Assembly: GCA_947174185.1 (NCBI GenBank)
Contig: CAMWHY010000011.1
Span: forward strand, 1 to 39,087
Direction: 5' to 3'
Source: an uncultured Lachnospiraceae bacterium
Lineage (GTDB): Bacteria; Bacillota; Clostridia; Lachnospirales; Lachnospiraceae
DNA: 39,087 nucleotides
Shown: one piece after another, positions 16,399 through 22,874 of the stretch
Layout of the letters: every line of letters starts with the position of its first letter
Position numbering within the stretch: the first letter of the stretch is position 1
Notes under the pieces: generated by a model
Told to the model about the DNA's origin: nothing
Database searches by the model: none
The model's input: the letters and a program-made list of their open reading frames with translations, nothing else
Translations under genes and position numbers: made by a program

Positions 16399-16977
16399 CT
16401 AGTTGTCTTCCTCGATATAGATTTCTCCTTCCGTTTCAGGGGCCAGCGGAATATCTTCTTCTATCAGTTCAATATCTCCCTCTATCTCTATCAGCTCACC
16501 ATCTATTTCCTTCGGAGGTGTTTCAGGGGAAGGTTTTTGGTTTATTTCGTCTGTTGGTGCATTTTCCGGAGATTCCGGTGTTTCGGGATCGGATGTTTCA
16601 TCCTCCGGTTCTACTATTTCTATCGCCCCCTCCGCGTCTAGTGGCACCGTTGTCGTCGTTACAGGCATAGGCGCATCACCAGCGATTACTTCTTCATATT
16701 CATATCCGGGAATATACTTTAGCAGATCTTCCGGTGTACAAGCGGTCAGGGACGCGCAGACGCCCACGGAAATGCCGGTGACGGCAACCGCTTTGCCAAG
16801 ACTTTGCCGGAGGGCAAGTTCCCTTTCCAGATATTTCAGTTCCGCCTCGCATTTTGGGCAGGTTCCCTTGCAGTCCCCCTGGTATGTACATTGGGACACG
16901 GCGTAAGGAATATCATTTGTTTCCGCAATCTGCCTGCGGATTTCTTTCAATGCTTTACATTTTGCTTTACCTTTCAT
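16399..16977 (-). CDS. Cys-rich protein with internal lipobox-like segment and acidic tail; putative radical SAM partner
   Basis: A 192-residue protein counted from ATG 16977 (AAAGGAG upstream); a longer TTG start has no ribosome binding site. Residues 1-62 are a charged domain with C7, C30, C36, C40 and C43, in SQCTYQGDCKGTCPKCEAEL, which looks like a metal- or cluster-binding knuckle. Residues 60-80 are hydrophobic and end in SLTAC (C80), which resembles a lipobox but sits far from the N-terminus. The rest (about 85-192) is Pro- and Glu-rich, with loosely repeated EIDGELIEIEGDIEL-type units and an acidic end. I know no assigned function for this protein type. Its position next to a radical SAM enzyme suggests substrate or partner. 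Convincing as a gene; function unknown. Confidence 0.7.
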   Translation of the reverse strand: MKGKAKCKALKEIRRQIAETNDIPYAVSQCTYQGDCKGTCPKCEAELKYLERELALRQSLGKAVAVTGISVGVCASLTACTPEDLLKYIPGYEYEEVIAGDAPMPVTTTTVPLDAEGAIEIVEPEDETSDPETPESPENAPTDEINQKPSPETPPKEIDGELIEIEGDIELIEEDIPLAPETEGEIYIEEDN

Positions 16978-17051
16978 AAAAGCGTTGCACTCCTTTCCTG
17001 GCAAGTGTCGGCGTGTATCGTATTTATGCCCGATCAATGTGCCTTTAATAA

Positions 17052-17070
17052 TGATACGGTTAAGGTATCA
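17052..17070. promoter_or_regulatory. Small inverted repeat upstream of the Cys-rich gene
   Basis: TGATAC (17052-17057) and GTATCA (17065-17070) flank GGTTAAG, about 75 bp upstream of the start at 16977. It could be an operator; no convincing promoter boxes were found around it. Confidence 0.3.
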
Positions 17071-17160
17071 CAGATTTATGGGAAATCCGTTTGATTTTTT
17101 TGCATAATAAAAACCATGCTTTTCCTTAACCCGGAAATTTGGGCGCAAGCACAAAATTCT

Positions 17161-17187
17161 GATTGAAAAATCTTTAATTTTTCAATC
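17161..17187. repeat. Perfect 10-bp inverted repeat
   Basis: GATTGAAAAA (17161-17170) and TTTTTCAATC (17178-17187) are separated by 7 bp. It lies between the terminator of the small membrane gene and the Cys-rich gene; it may be a second stem that helps termination, or an operator. Confidence 0.5.
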
Positions 17188-17217
17188 TAAAAAGCGGGAC
17201 AAACTGTCCCGCAAAAA
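17188..17217 (-). terminator. Terminator of the small membrane protein gene
   Basis: GCGGGACA (17194-17201) pairs with TGTCCCGC (17205-17212) around a 3-nt loop. Read on the minus strand, the stem is followed by TTTTT. The other flank is also A/T-rich, so it could work both ways. Confidence 0.85.
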
Positions 17218-17454
17218 CTATTTGAGTACTTTGAAATAATATAAAAATAATATGACCAGCCCCGCAGTGATATAGAGTTCGGCAAGGGAGGAGATCAGTG
17301 CAAATATGTATCCCAGAATAGGAATTCTGGTTAGAAGACCAATCACAAATCCCAGAATGATGCCTGCAACAAGATAGATCAGACAATAGATAATCAGCTG
17401 GGGCAAATCTTTTGCCTGAAAAGAAAGTGGGAATATTTTTTTTAGGGTTTCCAT
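17218..17454 (-). CDS. Small two-helix membrane protein, unknown function
   Basis: A 78-residue protein. Two long hydrophobic segments (about 17-44, LPQLIIYCLIYLVAGIILGF onward, and about 46-74) fill most of it, with a short basic N-terminus (METLKKIFPLSFQAKD) and KVLK end. The gene has its own promoter and terminator, so it is a monocistronic unit. I do not recognise a characterised family. AAAGG lies about 13 nt before the ATG, a weak site. Confidence 0.7.
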   Translation of the reverse strand: METLKKIFPLSFQAKDLPQLIIYCLIYLVAGIILGFVIGLLTRIPILGYIFALISSLAELYITAGLVILFLYYFKVLK

Positions 17455-17485
17455 AGGGAGCTCACGCCTTTCTTGCAGAGTTATT

Positions 17486-17552
17486 TGATATCATATCTTT
17501 ATGATATCATATGCAATGAGTTTATTATACTTAATTATTTTTTAGTTGTAAA
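17486..17552 (-). promoter_or_regulatory. Promoter plus tandem palindromes for the small membrane gene
   Basis: On the minus strand, TTTACA (17552-17547) and TATAAT (17529-17524) are exactly 17 bp apart, a strong sigma-A-type promoter that begins inside the end of the flavin reductase gene. Just past the expected start of transcription lie two TGATATCA palindromes (17486-17493 and 17502-17509), 16 bp centre to centre. Together they form the inverted repeat TGATATCAT-N6-ATGATATCA, a good candidate operator. Confidence 0.6.
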
Positions 17553-18100
17553 CCGTCTTTAAACGCTTCGCCTACTCTTTCTGTTACTTTATAGTATCCA
17601 TGCGTGTACGGGTCAAATGCAATAGCATTTACCAAAGACATATCAATTTTGCCATCCACCATAACGCTTTCATCTGCTGTAACATTAACTACTTTACCAA
17701 TAACACCACAACCGTAGCCTTCGCTTTGATATTCAATAAATTCACACTCTAAGCAGAGTGGAAATTCGTTGATCACTGGTGCATTCACCATTTCAGCTTT
17801 GCTGGCAGTAAGTCTACTGTTTTCAAACTTATTGGAAACACTGTTGCCTGATACAACGCCAAAGTAATCCGCTTCAACTACGTGGGCTGCATCAGCAATG
17901 CTTACCGTAAATGCACCGGTTGCTTTGATGTTTTTTACTGTTTTATGTGATTCTGTCAAATTGAGAGCCACATTGCCCCGCTCCTGCATAGTACCCCATG
18001 CAGCATTCATAACATTAACGCTGCCATCTTCATTGTAAGTCGCGACCATTAAAACCGGCATCGGGAAGATACCTTCTGTTATGTCGAGTTTTTTTCTCAT
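17531..18100 (-). CDS. Flavin reductase-like FMN-binding split-barrel protein
   Basis: A 189-residue protein of the flavin reductase domain family. The N-terminal PMPVLMVATYNEDGSVNVMN and the following AAWGTMQERGNVAL strands form the FMN-binding split barrel. ESHKTVKNI and FTVSIADAAHVVEADYFG are typical of the clostridial members. Later segments include LECEFIEYQS and VIGKVVNVTADESV. Such proteins bind FMN and may reduce flavin or a small oxidant with NAD(P)H; no substrate is indicated here. The gene has its own promoter region with palindromes upstream. No regulator gene is adjacent. Confidence 0.88.
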   Translation of the reverse strand: MRKKLDITEGIFPMPVLMVATYNEDGSVNVMNAAWGTMQERGNVALNLTESHKTVKNIKATGAFTVSIADAAHVVEADYFGVVSGNSVSNKFENSRLTASKAEMVNAPVINEFPLCLECEFIEYQSEGYGCGVIGKVVNVTADESVMVDGKIDMSLVNAIAFDPYTHGYYKVTERVGEAFKDGLQLKNN

Positions 18101-18145
18101 GATGATTACCTCGTTTCTTGTATAGGATTGACAGGGCTTGCACCC

Positions 18146-18220
18146 TTATATAAATTGTAACAGGCAATAGAGAAATTACAAGTACTATCTTATTTGATAG
18201 GTACTTTCTTGAAGGAAAGT
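18146..18220 (-). promoter_or_regulatory. Flavin reductase promoter and palindromic operators
   Basis: On the minus strand, TTGTAA and TACAAT stand 16 bp apart about 60 bp before the start codon. Just upstream are AGTACTATC (18181-18189) facing GATAGGTACT (18196-18205), nearly symmetrical with one extra base, and ACTTTC (18203-18208) facing GAAAGT (18215-18220). Sites with the GTACTATC character are often bound by redox-sensing HxlR/MarR-type regulators; that is an analogy only. Confidence 0.45.
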
Positions 18221-18256
18221 TACAGCATCGTGGGCAAATCATGTACTTAAATTTTC

Positions 18257-18285
18257 TTGACAAAAAGAAAGTAAGGTGGTAAACT
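18257..18285 (+). promoter_or_regulatory. amt promoter
   Basis: TTGACA (18257-18262) and TAAACT (18280-18285) are 17 bp apart. A perfect 14-bp palindrome, GCTTTTATAAAAGC (18286-18299), follows at once and spans the expected transcription start. Confidence 0.8.
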
Positions 18286-18294
18286 GCTTTTATA

Positions 18295-18338
18295 AAAGCA
18301 AAGGCGCTTTGGAATTTTCCAAAGTGCCTTTTATTTTT
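18295..18338 (+). promoter_or_regulatory. amt leader attenuator (promoter-proximal terminator)
   Basis: From 18300, AAAGGCGCTTTGG pairs with CCAAAGTGCCTTT (18319-18331) around a six-base loop and runs into TTATTTTT: a full intrinsic terminator only about 10 nt after the likely start of transcription and 150 nt before the gene. The 17 bases at 18295-18311 are identical to 20364-20380 in the glnN leader. CAAAG-GCG-CTTTG inside it could form a competing small hairpin. Confidence 0.75.
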
Positions 18339-18343
18339 GGAAC

Positions 18344-18423
18344 AGCGATGCGATGGGGCAGAGCAGGATGGCGTTAAGAGACCAGGACGCCGGAATGCAG
18401 TCTTAAGTATCGCTTATTTTTTT
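18344..18423 (+). promoter_or_regulatory. Second folded region in the amt leader
   Basis: AGCGAT (18344-18349) can pair with ATCGCT (18409-18414), which is followed by TATTTTTTT. Inside it GGCGTT (18370-18375) pairs with GACGCC (18386-18391). It may be a second conditional terminator; pairing was drawn by eye. Confidence 0.4.
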
Positions 18424-18488
18424 ACAACAAGGATGTGCGCTTTGTAGTGCAATGCGCGCGATTCGTTGTACGAGAGGAGGAATTAGTT

Positions 18489-20285
18489 ATGGAAGAAATT
18501 TCAACGATGATGGAAGAAATGTCCGGGATGATGTTTGGCGTCTGGTTTTTGATCGGCGCTGCGCTGGTGTTCTGGATGCAGGCAGGATTTGCCATGGTGG
18601 AGGCAGGATTTACAAGGGCGAAGAACTCGGGTAATATCCTGATGAAGAACCTGATGGATTTCTGTATCGGTACGGTGGTATTTATTCTGATCGGTTTTGG
18701 CCTTTTGCTTGGAGAAGATGTGATGGGACTGATCGGAAAGCCGGGATTTGATATCTTTACGGCATATGAGAACTTTGACTGGTCGAACTTTGTATTTAAC
18801 CTTGTATTTTGCGCTACGACGGCAACGATCGTATCCGGCGCGATGGCGGAGAGGACAAAATTTTTATCCTACTGTATTTATTCTGCAGTGATCTCGGCTC
18901 TGATCTATCCAATCGAAGCGCATTGGATCTGGGGCGGCGGCTGGCTGGCACAGATGGGATTCCATGATTTTGCGGGTTCTACGGCGATCCATATGGTGGG
19001 TGGTATCTCCGCTTTGATCGGTGCAAAGATCCTGGGTCCCCGTATCGGTAAGTTTGTAAGGGACAAGGACGGCAAAGTGACTAAAGTCAATGCATTTCCG
19101 GGTCACAATCTTCCGATCGGTGCGCTGGGAGTATTTATCCTCTGGTTCGGCTGGTATGGGTTTAACGGCGCAGCGGCAACTACCATAGATGAGCTTGCTT
19201 CTATCTTTGTAACGACGACGATCGCTCCGGCGATTGCAACTTTAGTCTGTATGATATTTACCTGGATCAAATATGGCAAGCCTGATGTGTCCATGTGTCT
19301 GAATGCGTCACTGGCAGGTCTGGTGGCAATTACGGCTTCGTGCGATGTCACGGATGCTTTCGGCGCCATCGTCATCGGCACGGTGGCAGGACTTTTGGTG
19401 GTATTTGGCGTATGGTTTCTGGATAACGTGCTGCATATTGATGATCCGGTGGGTGCAGTTGCGGTACACTGCTTAAACGGTATCTGGGGTACGATTGCCG
19501 TTGGTCTTTTTGCAACAGATACGGCTCCGGCATATGCAAGAGGATTTGGAGACGGTGTGACTTATGGAGCGAACCAGATCGCGGGAACAGGATTATTCTA
19601 TGGTGGTGGCTTCAAGCTGCTGGGGCTCCAGCTGATCGGTTTGGTGTCAGTGGCGGCGTGGACGGCAGTAACGATTACGATCGCATTTTATGTCATCAAA
19701 GCAGTAGTAGGGCTTCGTGTGACAGAGGAGGAAGAGATCATCGGTCTGGATGCGACAGAACATGGACTTCCTTCCGCATATGCAGGATTTAGTATTATGG
19801 ATATTTCCAACACGATGATGATGGATGAAAATGAGAATACCGATCTGGGAGTTGCGGAATATGACAAGGCTTCTGAAACGCAGAAAAATGCGGCCGTCAA
19901 GGTGGCTGCTGCGCCGGTGGCTTCTGCAAGCGGCATTTACAAGGTCGTTATTGTGACAAAACTGTCAAGGTATGAGAAACTTAGAAAGGCTATGAATGAC
20001 CTCGGAGTAACAGGTATGACTATGACGCAGGTAATGGGCTGCGGTATCCAGAAGGGGGCAGGTGAGAAGTACCGAGGCGTTGAAATGGATGCTACCCTGC
20101 TTCCGAAGGTTAAGATTGAAGTGGTAGTCAGCAAGATCCCTGTAGCGGATGTCATAGAAACGGCGAAAAAGACACTTTATACCGGTCATATCGGCGACGG
20201 CAAGATCTTCGTGTACAATGTTGACCAGGTAGTAAAGGTACGTACCGGCGAGGAAGGATTTGCCGCATTACAGGATGTTGAATAA
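18489..20285 (+). CDS. amt: Ammonium transporter fused to a C-terminal PII (GlnB-like) domain
   Basis: A 598-residue protein from ATG 18489 (GAGAGGAGG upstream). Residues about 10-410 are the Amt channel: WMQAGFAMVEAGF, AHWIWGGGW, DFAGSTAIHM with the first pore His, and GAVAVHCLNGIWGT with the second. After a linker, residues 483-598 are a complete PII domain whose local numbering equals GlnB: Q39, K40, the YRG of the T-loop, LPK58, TGHIGDGK90, R103. The uridylylated Tyr51 is Met here, D54 is Thr, R38 is Ile and R101 is Lys. The domain should sense ATP/ADP and 2-oxoglutarate and gate its own channel without uridylylation. The gene has its own attenuated leader, and glutamine synthetase III follows. 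Confidence 0.95.
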   Translation: MEEISTMMEEMSGMMFGVWFLIGAALVFWMQAGFAMVEAGFTRAKNSGNILMKNLMDFCIGTVVFILIGFGLLLGEDVMGLIGKPGFDIFTAYENFDWSNFVFNLVFCATTATIVSGAMAERTKFLSYCIYSAVISALIYPIEAHWIWGGGWLAQMGFHDFAGSTAIHMVGGISALIGAKILGPRIGKFVRDKDGKVTKVNAFPGHNLPIGALGVFILWFGWYGFNGAAATTIDELASIFVTTTIAPAIATLVCMIFTWIKYGKPDVSMCLNASLAGLVAITASCDVTDAFGAIVIGTVAGLLVVFGVWFLDNVLHIDDPVGAVAVHCLNGIWGTIAVGLFATDTAPAYARGFGDGVTYGANQIAGTGLFYGGGFKLLGLQLIGLVSVAAWTAVTITIAFYVIKAVVGLRVTEEEEIIGLDATEHGLPSAYAGFSIMDISNTMMMDENENTDLGVAEYDKASETQKNAAVKVAAAPVASASGIYKVVIVTKLSRYEKLRKAMNDLGVTGMTMTQVMGCGIQKGAGEKYRGVEMDATLLPKVKIEVVVSKIPVADVIETAKKTLYTGHIGDGKIFVYNVDQVVKVRTGEEGFAALQDVE

Positions 20286-20326
20286 AACGTATTAAAGATA
20301 GTAATGAAAAAAATTTGAAAATCATA

Positions 20327-20354
20327 TTGACAAATGAAAAAATTGCGGTATAAT
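20327..20354 (+). promoter_or_regulatory. glnN promoter
   Basis: TTGACA (20327-20332) and TATAAT (20349-20354) are separated by 16 bp, near-perfect consensus boxes. Confidence 0.85.
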
Positions 20355-20363
20355 TCATACCAT

Positions 20364-20409
20364 AAAGCAAAGGCGCTTTGAACGAAGTTCAAGGCGTCTT
20401 TTTCTTTTT
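20364..20409 (+). promoter_or_regulatory. glnN leader attenuator (promoter-proximal terminator)
   Basis: AAAGGCGCTTTGAAC (20369-20383) pairs with GTTCAAGGCGTCTTT (20387-20401) over 15 bp around a GAA loop, followed by CTTTTT. It begins about 15 nt past the -10 box, so transcription would stop almost at once unless the stem is prevented from forming. The first 17 bases, 20364-20380, match the amt leader exactly. Confidence 0.78.
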
Positions 20410-20487
20410 GGCAGGAAGAATCTGGACCCCCTTTAGCCAGGATGTCTGCCAGAAGACCTTCAGACGGGATGCGCACCCGCCTGAAGG
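20410..20487 (+). promoter_or_regulatory. Folded regions in the glnN leader
   Basis: GGCAG (20410-20414) pairs with CTGCC (20446-20450), enclosing CTGG/CCAG. Next, CCTTCAG-A-CGGG (20457-20468) pairs with CCCG-C-CTGAAGG (20476-20487) around ATGCGCA, a strong hairpin close to the gene. The function is unknown; an antiterminator-binding or ligand-sensing RNA is possible. Confidence 0.45.
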
Positions 20488-20534
20488 AATGCTTTTGAAA
20501 GAAGTTGATTTCATAATGGAGAGGAGAAAAAGTT

Positions 20535-22634
20535 ATGACACAGGAAATTCCCAGTTTATATGGTAGTTTGGTATTTAACGATAAAGTGATGCGGAATAAG
20601 CTTCCGAAGGATATGTATAAGGCACTTCGGAAAACCATTGAGAACGGCACCCATCTGGAGCTTGATGTTGCAAATTCCGTGGCAGTAGCAATGAAGGAGT
20701 GGGCGGTGGAGAATGGCGCTACCCATTTTACCCACTGGTTCCAGCCGATGACAGGATTTACGGCAGAGAAGCATGACAGCTTTATCATTCCGGTTGGGGA
20801 AGGAGAAGTCATTATGGACTTTTCCGGAAAGGAGCTGGTAAAGGGCGAGCCGGATGCATCCAGTTTCCCGTCAGGCGGTCTTCGGGCAACTTTTGAGGCA
20901 AGAGGATATACTGCATGGGATCCTACGTCCCCGGCATTTATCAAGGACGGAACATTATATATTCCGACGGCGTTTTGTTCTTATGGCGGGCAGGCGCTGG
21001 ATAAAAAGACACCGCTGCTGCGTTCCATGGAAGCCCTCAGCAATTCTGCTGTTAAGATGTTAAAGCTGTTGGGCAATGAGAAGGTTACCAGAGTTTCTAC
21101 GACCGTCGGTCCGGAGCAGGAATACTTTTTGGTAGATAAAGCGATGTATCAGATGCGTAAGGATCTGGTATTCTGTGGAAGGACGTTATTTGGTGCACCG
21201 TCTCCGAAGGGACAGGAGATGGAGGATCATTATTTTGGAGCATTAAAACCCAGGGTAACGGATTATATGCATGATCTGGATATTGAGCTTTGGAAGCTGG
21301 GAATTCCTGCCAAGACGAAGCATAATGAGGTGGCGCCCGCGCAGCATGAGCTTGCGCCGGTATTTGATACCTCTAATGTGGCGGTCGATCATAACCAGCT
21401 GACAATGGAGATCATGAAAAAGGTGGCTGAGAAACATAATATGGTCTGTCTGCTGCATGAAAAGCCTTTTGTAGGTATCAATGGAAGCGGTAAGCATAAT
21501 AACTGGTCCATGATCACAAGCGAAGGTGTGAATCTGCTGGATCCGGGATCTACTCCGGCGCAGAATATCCAGTTCCTTGTATTTTTGGTGGCAGTCATTA
21601 AGGCGGTCGATGATTATGCTGATCTGATGAGAGTGGCGGCTTCCGGTGCAGGCAATGACCATCGTCTGGGGGCAAATGAAGCGCCGCCTGCGATCGTATC
21701 GATCTTCTTAGGGGATGAGCTGACCAGAGTGCTGGAATCCATTGAAAATGATACTTATTTTGCAAACCATGAAAAAGTGCAGATGGATATCGGCGCCCAC
21801 GTACTGCCTCATTTCTTTAAGGACAATACGGACCGTAACAGGACTTCACCCTTTGCTTTTACCGGTAATAAGTTTGAGTTCCGTATGCTGGGATCATCCG
21901 CATCCGTATCCGATCCTAATGTGGTTCTGAATACGGCTGTTGCCGAGGCGCTCGACCAGTTCTATCATGAGCTGGAAGGAACAAAGCCTGAAGAGATGGA
22001 GCATGCAGTACACGAGCTGATCAAGCGTGCGGTCAAGAAGCATAAGAAAGTTGTATTTAATGGCAATGGATATACAGATGAATGGATTAAGGAAGCAACG
22101 CAGGAGCGCGGACTTTACAATTTTGTATCTACACCTGCATGTCTGCCACAGCTGGTTGCAGAGAAAAATGTGGAGCTGTTTACAAAACATCAGGTATTTT
22201 CAAAGGAAGAGCTGACCTCCAGATATGAGATCAAACTGGAGAATTACGTTAAGACACTGGCGATCGAAGCGCGTACCATGGAGGAGATGCTGACCAAAGA
22301 TCTGCTTCCTTCCATTAGTGAATATACAGGTGTGATCGCATCCAACGCATCTGCGAAAAAGACATTTATGAGCAGTATTTCTACAGCAGCAGAGGAGGCG
22401 TTGGTACAGCAGCTGACAGATGCTTATAACGAGCTGACAGACGGTGTGGCAGCATTGAAAGAACTAACGGAGAAAGCGGATGCTGCAGGAGAGATGCAGA
22501 AAACTGCAGAAGCATATCATGACGAGGTGCTTGCAAAGATGAATGAACTGGCGGCAATCGCTAATACGGCGGAAGCGCTGATTCCTGACGAGTACCTTCC
22601 GTATCCGACCTACGACCACTTGTTGTTCTTCTAA
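20535..22634 (+). CDS. glnN: Glutamine synthetase type III
   Basis: A 699-residue protein, the size of GSIII (about 700-730) and far longer than GSI or GSII. It makes glutamine from glutamate, ammonia and ATP. The N-terminal KEWAVENGATHFTHWFQPMT is the GSIII signature. The catalytic core includes GPEQEYFLVD, HNEVAPAQHELAP, GINGSGKHNNWS and RNRTSPFAFTGNKFEFRMLG. The C-terminal ~120 residues form GSIII-specific helices. Preceded by GGAGAGGAG. It has its own promoter and attenuator, directly after the ammonium transporter, so ammonium uptake and fixation are neighbours. A second, type I enzyme lies 13 kb downstream. Confidence 0.95.
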   Translation: MTQEIPSLYGSLVFNDKVMRNKLPKDMYKALRKTIENGTHLELDVANSVAVAMKEWAVENGATHFTHWFQPMTGFTAEKHDSFIIPVGEGEVIMDFSGKELVKGEPDASSFPSGGLRATFEARGYTAWDPTSPAFIKDGTLYIPTAFCSYGGQALDKKTPLLRSMEALSNSAVKMLKLLGNEKVTRVSTTVGPEQEYFLVDKAMYQMRKDLVFCGRTLFGAPSPKGQEMEDHYFGALKPRVTDYMHDLDIELWKLGIPAKTKHNEVAPAQHELAPVFDTSNVAVDHNQLTMEIMKKVAEKHNMVCLLHEKPFVGINGSGKHNNWSMITSEGVNLLDPGSTPAQNIQFLVFLVAVIKAVDDYADLMRVAASGAGNDHRLGANEAPPAIVSIFLGDELTRVLESIENDTYFANHEKVQMDIGAHVLPHFFKDNTDRNRTSPFAFTGNKFEFRMLGSSASVSDPNVVLNTAVAEALDQFYHELEGTKPEEMEHAVHELIKRAVKKHKKVVFNGNGYTDEWIKEATQERGLYNFVSTPACLPQLVAEKNVELFTKHQVFSKEELTSRYEIKLENYVKTLAIEARTMEEMLTKDLLPSISEYTGVIASNASAKKTFMSSISTAAEEALVQQLTDAYNELTDGVAALKELTEKADAAGEMQKTAEAYHDEVLAKMNELAAIANTAEALIPDEYLPYPTYDHLLFF

Positions 22635-22646
22635 TAAACTTTCTGG

Positions 22647-22673
22647 GGAAGCACTGATCAAATCGGCGCTTCC
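22647..22673 (+). other. Hairpin after glnN
   Basis: GGAAGC (22647-22652) and GCTTCC (22668-22673) can pair around 15 nt. There is no T run behind it, so it may only protect the 3' end. Confidence 0.4.
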
Positions 22674-22694
22674 TTAGAATCTCCGGTGGATGCA

Positions 22695-22733
22695 GACCAG
22701 CAATCAGTCCAAGAGGCTGGTTGCTGGTCTTTT
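22695..22733 (+). terminator. glnN terminator
   Basis: GACCAGCAA (22695-22703) pairs with TTGCTGGTC (22721-22729), with inner CAG/CTG pairing, followed by TTTTC. Confidence 0.8.
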
Positions 22734-22745
22734 CATTCTGATTAA

Positions 22746-22823
22746 TTATGTCAACTTAGCAAAGGAAGATAGGATACTTTATGTAAACTTGATGGATGCA
22801 TATAGTTAGTTTTATGTAAACTA
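22746..22823 (+). promoter_or_regulatory. Three 33-bp-phased direct repeats upstream of purF
   Basis: TTATGTCAACTT (22746-22757), TTATGTAAACTT (22779-22790) and TTATGTAAACTA (22812-22823) are spaced exactly 33 bp apart, about three helical turns, in the same orientation. The last copy overlaps where the -35 region should be, given TAAAAT at 22831-22836. This is a strong candidate multi-site operator for a regulator of purF. The repeat is not the Bacillus PurR box. Confidence 0.65.
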
Positions 22824-22830
22824 AATATGG

Positions 22831-22836
22831 TAAAAT
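22831..22836 (+). promoter_or_regulatory. Probable purF -10 box
   Basis: TAAAAT, 39 nt before the chosen start codon. No consensus -35 box lies 16-18 bp upstream, where the repeat sequence sits instead, suggesting an activator-dependent or repressor-covered promoter. Confidence 0.45.
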
Positions 22837-22874
22837 TTTATTTGATTTTGTAAGTAATGAAAGAGGTAAACGGC

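Noticed and set aside
16399-17037. Longer form of the Cys-rich protein starting at TTG 17037
   Set aside because: No ribosome binding site there; ATG 16977 has AAAGGAG and begins the conserved-looking domain.
17161-17212. CRISPR-like repeat
   Set aside because: Two unrelated inverted repeats next to each other, no direct repeats or spacers; no CRISPR array anywhere in the window.
18295-20487. Classical ANTAR dual-hexaloop hairpins (A at loop position 1, G at position 4) in the amt and glnN leaders
   Set aside because: Searched by eye; six-base loops exist (for example AATTTT in the amt terminator), but none met the A1/G4 rule on two adjacent stems. The ANTAR link is therefore kept as a hypothesis.
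22746-22823. PurR boxes or a guanine riboswitch upstream of purF
   Set aside because: No CGAA-type PurBox dyad and no purine-riboswitch conserved core were seen; the repeats are a different sequence.
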